Position numbers and translations under genes: made by a program. A stretch of DNA of 64,000 bases from Arabidopsis thaliana (taxonomy: Eukaryota; Streptophyta; Magnoliopsida; Brassicales; Brassicaceae): the NCBI RefSeq assembly GCF_000001735.4, contig NC_003076.8:1426001-1490000 (forward strand), given 5' to 3'. The notes under the pieces are model-generated. The model had not been told where the DNA came from and made no database searches. It worked only from the letters and a program-made list of their open reading frames with translations. Every line of letters starts with the position of its first letter. The stretch's first letter is position 1. Shown in pieces: positions 58,240 to 64,000 of this stretch.

Positions 58240-60007
58240 TTAGATCCCACAAGAATTTCCTCCAGGTCCACCATATTTGAACAAAATTAACTTCTTTCCA
58301 TCTTTTAGACCATAACATTTGTTACTATCATCAATAAGTTTCTCTAACTTATATTGGTCACTTCCCTTGACCACAAAATCATTATCTATAAACTTAACTT
58401 CTCCAACACGCGCCGACCCTGCCTCATCGTCAGTTGGTAAATGACCATTACCCATTGGTGGGCTTTGACCCGAAGGAGAAGCCTGGACTGTTCCTGTAAC
58501 TCCAACTATGTTTGCACTCTTACTAATAAGATCAAATAGTTCTTTTGGCCAATAGCCTATATATTCTTCTGATTCATTGCCTCTTATATCTGTAGTCCAC
58601 CAATTTCCTGTCTCTTTGTCCTTTAATAAAATAGAAAAGTTAAAATATATACTGTGTTAGGTTTTCTATACTACAAAAATGATAATTTTAAAAAACAAAA
58701 TCATATTTGTTTCAAGAAAGAATGTAACCTGTCGAATAGAAACAGAAATATCTCTGTCCCCTCCTGAGGGGAGTTGAGGTAAAGGTCCACTTAAATGATC
58801 TGTTTTTGATACTTGAACAAAACCACGACATATTGTATTATAACAACCTGCTCCGTTAGCTCCCTGTTATTGTTTAGTGTTGATATTTTTAATTTAATTC
58901 TTATGGTATATATACATACATAGTATTTGGTGTACATAAGTGGACATCAAATATTATCATATGAAAGAATTATGATATGTACCTTCCAAAACCCATAACT
59001 CCATGTACGTCCGTCACCAAATAAACTTGGATTTATCTGTGAGTCAAATTAATGCATTCTATGTTTATAACAAAAAAAAATTATATTAAACAATCTAGAA
59101 ATAATTTAACAATAGTTACCATCCAGCCGGTTTGGATAAAATTAACTTTGTCGTAGATTCCACTGCCAATATATATATTAGCATATGAAGCTTGATCTCT
59201 ACTAATATTCAAGTCATGCACACTAAGCGAAGCTATCACACCACGGTAAGGACCTTGATCTGTTGTTCTAACTCCAGCAATCTTCAAATTCTCAAATTTA
59301 TAACAAGTTTATTATATCCTACACATTAATTTTAAATATATTCATAATTGTAACTCAAATATTCATGTAGATTTGCTTACATGTGTCCCATGACTATCGA
59401 TTGTAAGCGGATTTAAGTGTTTTTCTGTCCAATATTGAGCATTTGCAACATATTTTTTTGTATTTCTTATTATCGGAACTGTTCCATTAGGACACTCGAT
59501 GATATTTTTTCTTTCACTTTCACCTTTAACTTGATTTTTTGGTTTGGAGAAAGATGGTTCCAGCTACTCAAAATCAAAGTATATGTTATTGTATACGGTA
59601 TACCTTTAGAAAGATGCATAGCCTAGAAAATATGTTATTGTTCTATAAGAGATAGAGAGAACCACATGTAAAAATGTAAATTAGTGAATAAATACCTGAA
59701 CTTTATGATTTTGAAGTAGTGGATGACTTAACGACGGTTGTTTATATATATCCACACAATCATATATGGTGTTCTCATTTAACTATGAATTTGAGATCAA
59801 TATCATCAATTAATATAAAAACATATATATGAATTAATATCATAAGTTAATCTATAAAATATTAGATTAAGACTTGGATGTGTGTACATATATGTATTAT
59901 TTCTTCTTTCAATTTACCTTTACGGACATCAAATCTTTTACATTTCCTTTAGATTGAACTATTAAAACTATGAAAAGGAATCCGACGAGTTTAAAAACAA
60001 AGTCCAT
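58240..60007 (-). CDS. Secreted neprosin-domain (DUF239) protein, putative glutamic peptidase
   Basis: Seven exons on minus: 59918-60007, 59696-59782, 59381-59563, 59120-59281, 58983-59036, 58729-58863 and 58240-58620, all ending in whole codons (phase 0), total 363 aa. Residues 1-20 are a signal peptide (VFKLVGFLFIVLIVQS). The DUF4409-type activation peptide follows (YDCVDIYKQPSLSHPLLQNH; ECPNGTVPIIRNTKKY). Then the neprosin domain: GVRTTDQGPYRGVIASLS, FIQTGWM, FGDGRTWSYGFWK, GANGAGCYNTICRGFVQVSK, NWWTTDI, YIGYWPKELF, and a C-terminal YGGPGGNSCGI. Neprosin of Nepenthes is a prolyl endopeptidase with two catalytic glutamates; I did not assign those here. Arabidopsis has dozens of such genes, often in seed or flower. 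It is the intact relative of the pseudogene at 25083-27521. I recall AT5G05030. Confidence 0.88.
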
Positions 60008-60089
60008 GGATTAGAGATCAATATTTTCTTGAGAGCTTCCAAATAATTTGGTTGATTTTAGATGTACATTTTACACCCAAATATTGAAG

Positions 60090-60097
60090 TATTTATA
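60090..60097 (-). promoter_or_regulatory. TATA box of the neprosin-domain gene
   Basis: TATAAATA on minus, 83 bp upstream of the ATG, matching the arrangement at the pseudogene locus (25000-25007). Confidence 0.5.
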
Positions 60098-61259
60098 TTA
60101 GTTAAGGGTGTTCAAACTATGTTTGGTTCTAGTTTTTAGTTATCTTTTTATTTATTTATTTTCTTAAATTTATTATCATATAAATAAATAACAAAGTTAC
60201 ACTTTACCCATATTGGATGTAGACATTTCTCCACTTTATTTTTATTTTATTTATAAACTAATTAATTTCTTTAATGTTCTGAATTTGTTTTGCTTTACCA
60301 ATATTTTTTTCATATTTGTATAAGTTTTTAATTTATTGAGATTTAATCTCATATACATAAATGCATATTTTCATCATCTTATTAGTTTACTTGCATTTAA
60401 AAAAAAAACAAAAACAATATACATGGAATATGTTTTACTTTCTTAATTGGTCCATTTAGAACCTTATTAATAAAAAATATTACTCAACTTGGATTTTTTA
60501 ATAGAACAATTAGTATACACATTAATTTGTTTAATTTTCCCTAAATTTTTGGTTTAATTATATAAGTCTATATCTTTAAAATTTTAATATAAACAATATA
60601 AAAATTGAATATGGGAATATAAACAATTTATTATCTACCTATTTTATAAGAAAAAAGAAAGCAATTATCATCAGTATTAAATATAAAATAAAATCTAATA
60701 GTTTCATATGAAAATAATTTCAAAAATCTATAAGTTCTTAGAACGATTGAACAAGTAAAGATAATATAAAAAACATTATAAAACATCAAAGCTAAACATA
60801 AGCTCACGCGTAACATGGGTACTCACCTAATATACATAAAAAAAACGTTACTATCTCTTAATTGGTCCATTTTACTTATTAATAAGAAACTACTATTACT
60901 CAACTTGATTTTTTTTATAAAACAATTAGTATAGACATTATGACATTAATTTGTATAATTTTTCTCCAATTTTTTTGTTTAATTATTTTTTCTGCTTTCT
61001 AAGATACACTTTGAATTTAAAATCTACATACCCACCGCAAATTCACTTATTCTGTAGTGGACATAACACGAATACGAAGTATTTCGTCGTTTGTTTGCTA
61101 ATTCAAAAGTAGCTCATGTCACATCTTCTTCACCAATTATGTCAAAGGTTATTATGGTCGCTTGTTTATATATAAACTCACGTTGCAAAACTTAACAAGC
61201 TATCCTTTATAACATATTCATCATGTAAACATGGGCTTAACTAACACATCTCTATAAAT
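60098..61259. other. AT-rich spacer with a duplicated 120-bp segment
   Basis: Between the neprosin-domain gene and the cystatin-related gene. Holds the repeat pair 60441-60562 and 60856-60986 and otherwise very AT-rich DNA with no supportable coding region. Confidence 0.5.
60441..60986 (+). repeat. Direct repeat pair of about 120-130 bp
   Basis: 60441-60562 and 60856-60986 share CTTAATTGGTCCATTT, CTTATTAATAA, TATTACTCAACTTG, ACAATTAGTATA, CATTAATTTGT and TTTGTTTAATTA-like blocks with small indels. Spacer 293 bp. Each is preceded by a short A-run (about 60399 and 60838), so they may be two copies of one small insert. Confidence 0.75.
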
Positions 61260-61968
61260 TCAAGAAGATGGTTCAGGCTTGCAAGAGCACACTTGGATAT
61301 CAAAGGACAAGTAGAGGACCACTGCCTGGTAACGTTTAGTCTGGTTACCATCTTTAGGATCATTGGCTTCGAACGTGATGTAGAGCGTGATTGCAGCAGA
61401 TGGGTGAAAATTTGCTCTCAAAACCTTGACAAGTTCCAAACTTGAATCCTACAATACAAACATGCATCACCATAACCAACACACTAAATATATACGCTAT
61501 TAATTAAGAGATTCATGCATCAGCAAACAAGAGCAAAAGTTATTTGATTCATTAGAGATTACTAACCGTCTTGTCGTTGTAGAAGGAGATAGCCATGTTG
61601 GACAACCTGTTGAGCAAATCTCTGTTGGTTTCATGAGGCTCGCTAACCATATTGTCGTCGTCGAGATGAACAGCTCCGCAACCAAATCTGTGACGCACTT
61701 TCGAGAAGTCCACATCAAAACCCTGAAAACACCACAAATCAAAATTAAATGAATCAAACAATTCTTCAAAAGAAAGAAATGGTTGGAGATTACAAACCCC
61801 GCTCTTGCCCCACTCTTCGTCTAACAGTCGAAGATCATCAGACAAAGTTTCCCAATCGTCCGAATCATAGTTAGAGAACTTAGATTCATCGTCGGATGGC
61901 TCCTCCACTAACTTCAGCTTCTCAGGGGAAGGAATTTCGGATCTCTCATTCTCAATCGGAGATAACAT
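61260..61968 (-). CDS. Cystatin-related (cystatin/monellin superfamily) small protein
   Basis: Three exons on minus, 61798-61968, 61567-61722 and 61260-61448, all phase 0, total 171 aa. The N-terminal third is acidic and unstructured (PSDDESKFSNYDSDDWETLSDD). The rest looks like the Arabidopsis cystatin-related family: a helix-like NRDLLNRLSNMAISFYNDK, LELVKVLRANFHPSAAITLYITFEAND, then a strand ending YQAVVLYLSFD. I do not see the QxVxG loop of active cystatins, so protease inhibition is doubtful. No signal peptide. It belongs to a group of cystatin-like genes I recall at AT5G05040 to AT5G05060. A papain-type relic lies 550 bp to the right. Confidence 0.75.
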
Positions 61969-62517
61969 CGCTTATGATTTAGGAGAATCGAGATGGCGAT
62001 GATAACGAACCCTAAGTTTCTTTATGATTTAGGGAAATTGGGATAAAAATATCTTTTTTTCTTTATTATCGGTTTACCAAAGTTTTCATTCGTTTATTGT
62101 TAAAGGGCTTTTCACGTTTACTACGATTTAACTTTTGACAAATAAACCAGAGTAGTTTTTTTTTTTTAAGTATTTAAATAATAATTATTATTTTTTCGTC
62201 GAGTATTTAAATAATTTTAAAAATTAATAATGTCAAGAAAAATAAGTGAACCGGTTAGAAAAATAAACACATCAACTAAATTAATTGGTCAACCTTTTTT
62301 TGTTTTTTCGTCGTAATAATTGGTCAACTAATATCTAACTTTTTTGCATAAATCGTTTTGCTCACTTTTTTGCATAAATCGTTGCGCAAAATTCTCTTAC
62401 GGTTCTTGGGATCGAGTCTGAAAACGATCCTGAAGTGGTAATTGTTTATTTTTTGTTGTTGTTAGTGAGAATTGTTTATTTCTCTCTTTGTTTTTGGTTT
62501 GTGAGTAAATTTGTGAC
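61969..62517. other. Upstream region of the cystatin-related gene
   Basis: 549 bp. A 20-bp direct repeat, CTTTTTTGCATAAATCGTT with flanking A, occurs at about 62338 and 62365. From 62380 to 62444 a GT-ended stretch could be a decayed exon of the relic to its right. Nothing firmer. Confidence 0.4.
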
Positions 62518-63111
62518 TTGAAAGTTTATAAAGCTATTTCAATGACAGTTTCTTATGAAGACAACAAAAATCCGGAAAGATGGGACAATGTGATTGAATA
62601 TTTGGCTAAAGATGAGGTTCTAGTGATCGTCAGCGTACTCTGGTTTCCAAGTTATCATGATCATAGCGGAGATGTAAGAAATATTTGTAGATTAATTTTT
62701 GTTTGTGATTTTAACTTTTTTTTTCTGGTAGGGAATATACAAACCAACTGATGATGAATGTGATGCTTATAAAAAAACTCCCTAAGTTTATAAGAAGACT
62801 ATTACTCACACCATGCTCTTGACAAGTATTTTCAACTGATGAATCACTTTACGAGATTAAATTTCATATTTTTTTAAGAATGATGATTTGATTCACATAC
62901 CGAATACTCACATGAGATTAATAATTAACATAAGCAAAAGGAAACTTATCTTTGTATATTGTTAATTTGATTTTTTTGTTTAATAGGGGCTGGTAGAGAT
63001 GAAATTGATGGCACTCCATACTTCGAGATGCAGGATAGTAATGGAGATGTTGACCATGGAGACCGTGGTTATCTCCTTTTTCCCCGTCTTCCATACTCTC
63101 TGGTGCTCTAG
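62518..63111 (+). pseudogene. C-terminal relic of a papain-family (C1A) cysteine protease
   Basis: Three exon-like pieces: about 62518-62673 (VIEYLAKDEVLVIVSVLWFPSYHD, ending at a GT donor), 62732 onward (GIYKPTDDECDAY, then a stop), and about 62987-63111 (GRDEIDGTPYFEMQDSNGD, GDRGYLLFPR). The order and wording resemble the region after the active-site Cys in small Arabidopsis papain-like genes (hydrophobic strand, GxYxP, then DxTPYFxxxNSWG-like and GYxxxxR). The HAV motif with the catalytic histidine and the NSW asparagine are not recognisable. With the in-frame stop it is unlikely to encode an active enzyme. It could be annotated as a short gene. Confidence 0.5.
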
Positions 63112-63333
63112 TATGTTGAGATGGTGGTATGTATTTTAATTTATCATAAAATGTAAGTTTACTATTTTGATTTGAAATAAATACTAGTATACTACTTTCA
63201 CTTTTCTTTTGAAATGTATGATCTCTCAATAGAAGTTTGTCATCCATCCGCCATTTCAATCCTGTTTCTCACCCCTCCTCCTCCTACTTTGATCTTTTAT
63301 CTATATTTGTTAAACCATGTCTAATAACTTTAT

Positions 63334-63888
63334 GAGAAATTCCTAAAAATATCACTAAAACAAGTTTTATGGACAATAATAGCACACACTCCATAAACTT
63401 CTAAAAATAGCACTACTTAACTTACTATGAAGTTTATTACTAATATATTTTTTCAACAATACCATAATTTTTATATAAATTCTATCATCCAAAATAAATT
63501 AGAAATAAATTTAAAGTATTATATTTGGGTTCTCTATTTCTAATTTATGGTATATATTTTAACCATTTAAAAGAAATTTTGATTCCTTTTAATTTTAGTT
63601 TATGGTATTATATTTGGGTTTCCTATTTCCAATTTAGAGTATATTTTCACTATTTAAAAGAGATTTTTTATTTTAATATTAGTTTTTGTGGTATTATATT
63701 TGGGTTCTCTATTTTTAATTTCGGATATATATTTTTACTATTTAAAGTTTTTTTTAATTCAATTAAATATTAGATTAGTGTTTGCTCTTATTTTTATTTT
63801 CTATCTGATATTTTAATTAAGTTGAATTAAAGTTTATAGTGTTATTTGTAAAATTTTAGAAATGTTGTGCTAATTTTTGAAGAAATCC
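63334..63888. mobile_element. Putative non-autonomous Mutator-like (MULE) element with internal tandem repeats
   Basis: The left end reads GAGAAATTCCTAAAAATATC and the right end, read on the other strand, GGATTTCTTCAAAAATTAGC, so imperfect terminal inverted repeats of the GAAATT..AAAAATA.CAC type seen on Arabidopsis Mutator-like elements. The interior has a second inner motif AAAAATAGCAC and three 86-89-bp tandem repeats. No target-site duplication is clear. Confidence 0.4.
63517..63780 (+). repeat. Three tandem repeats of about 87 bp
   Basis: Units 63517-63605, 63606-63691 and 63692-63780 each begin TATTATATTTGGGTT and keep CTATTT.AATTT, then TATATTTT, CTATTTAAA and a T-rich end. They differ by substitutions and indels. 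Confidence 0.85.
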
Positions 63889-64000
63889 TGTCCAAATAAT
63901 ATTGTAAATGTAGTAATATACACTGTAAAAGCCCAAACAATTTTGTTTTTGCGCTAGGGATCTACTTATTGTTGGGCCGGGGCATCACCATCACAGTAAG

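Noticed and set aside
1-64000. CRISPR arrays, operons, phage or bacterial features
   Set aside because: The window is plant nuclear DNA with spliced genes; no regularly spaced repeats or prokaryotic gene layout were seen.

Overview
This 64 kb window is nuclear DNA of a Brassicaceae plant. It is almost certainly Arabidopsis thaliana, or something extremely close to it, from the upper arm of chromosome 5, in the block I recall as AT5G04885 to about AT5G05060. The reasons are AT-rich intergenic DNA, short GT-AG introns, and a run of genes whose spliced products I recognise. When I rebuilt the exons by hand, the protein lengths came out at values I recall for the reference genes: RTM2 366 aa, NOL 348, VPS36 440, ALA1 1158, SUVH1 670, NAS1 320, two pectin methylesterases 564 and 624, SUN1 471, TOC34 313 and delta-COP 527. 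No database was searched. Locus names are from memory and coordinates come from reading the sequence.

Layout, left to right. 1-15.5 kb is gene-dense: the end of a GH3 glycosidase, RTM2, a 19-exon DEAH-box helicase, the chlorophyll b reductase NOL, a small REX1-B-type protein, and VPS36 on the minus strand. 15.5-19.5 kb is AT-rich intergenic DNA with a tRNA-derived relic and tandem duplications. It leads into the phospholipid flippase ALA1 (19.5-23.6 kb). ALA1 and the convergent SUVH1 (28.6-30.6 kb) are separated by a DUF239/neprosin pseudogene bracketed by two copies of the ALA1 3' flank. Next come NAS1 (minus), a 3 kb AT-rich spacer, a tail-to-tail pair of pectin methylesterases, an inositol-polyphosphate 5-phosphatase, SUN1 and TOC34 (all minus), and delta-COP on plus, divergent from TOC34. 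53.9-64 kb is accessory in character: a decayed rhomboid fragment, an Ole e 1 gene with a broken duplicate, a retrosequence with an A-tail, an intact neprosin-domain gene, a cystatin-related gene, a papain-type protease relic and a Mutator-like repeat at the right edge.

Most genes are independent single-copy housekeeping or metabolic genes, with no operon-like logic. The functional themes are membrane traffic and organelles (ALA1, VPS36, delta-COP, TOC34, SUN1), cell wall (GH3, PME46, PME47), iron (NAS1), chlorophyll turnover (NOL), chromatin (SUVH1) and restriction of potyvirus movement (RTM2).

I found no convincing previously undescribed system. The most interesting material is structural: decayed copies of gene families, and short copies of the 3' flanks of ALA1 and delta-COP that each lie beside a neprosin-family gene. 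Smaller points are a GC-AG intron in the helicase and a delta-COP start codon that forms an exon coding part by itself.
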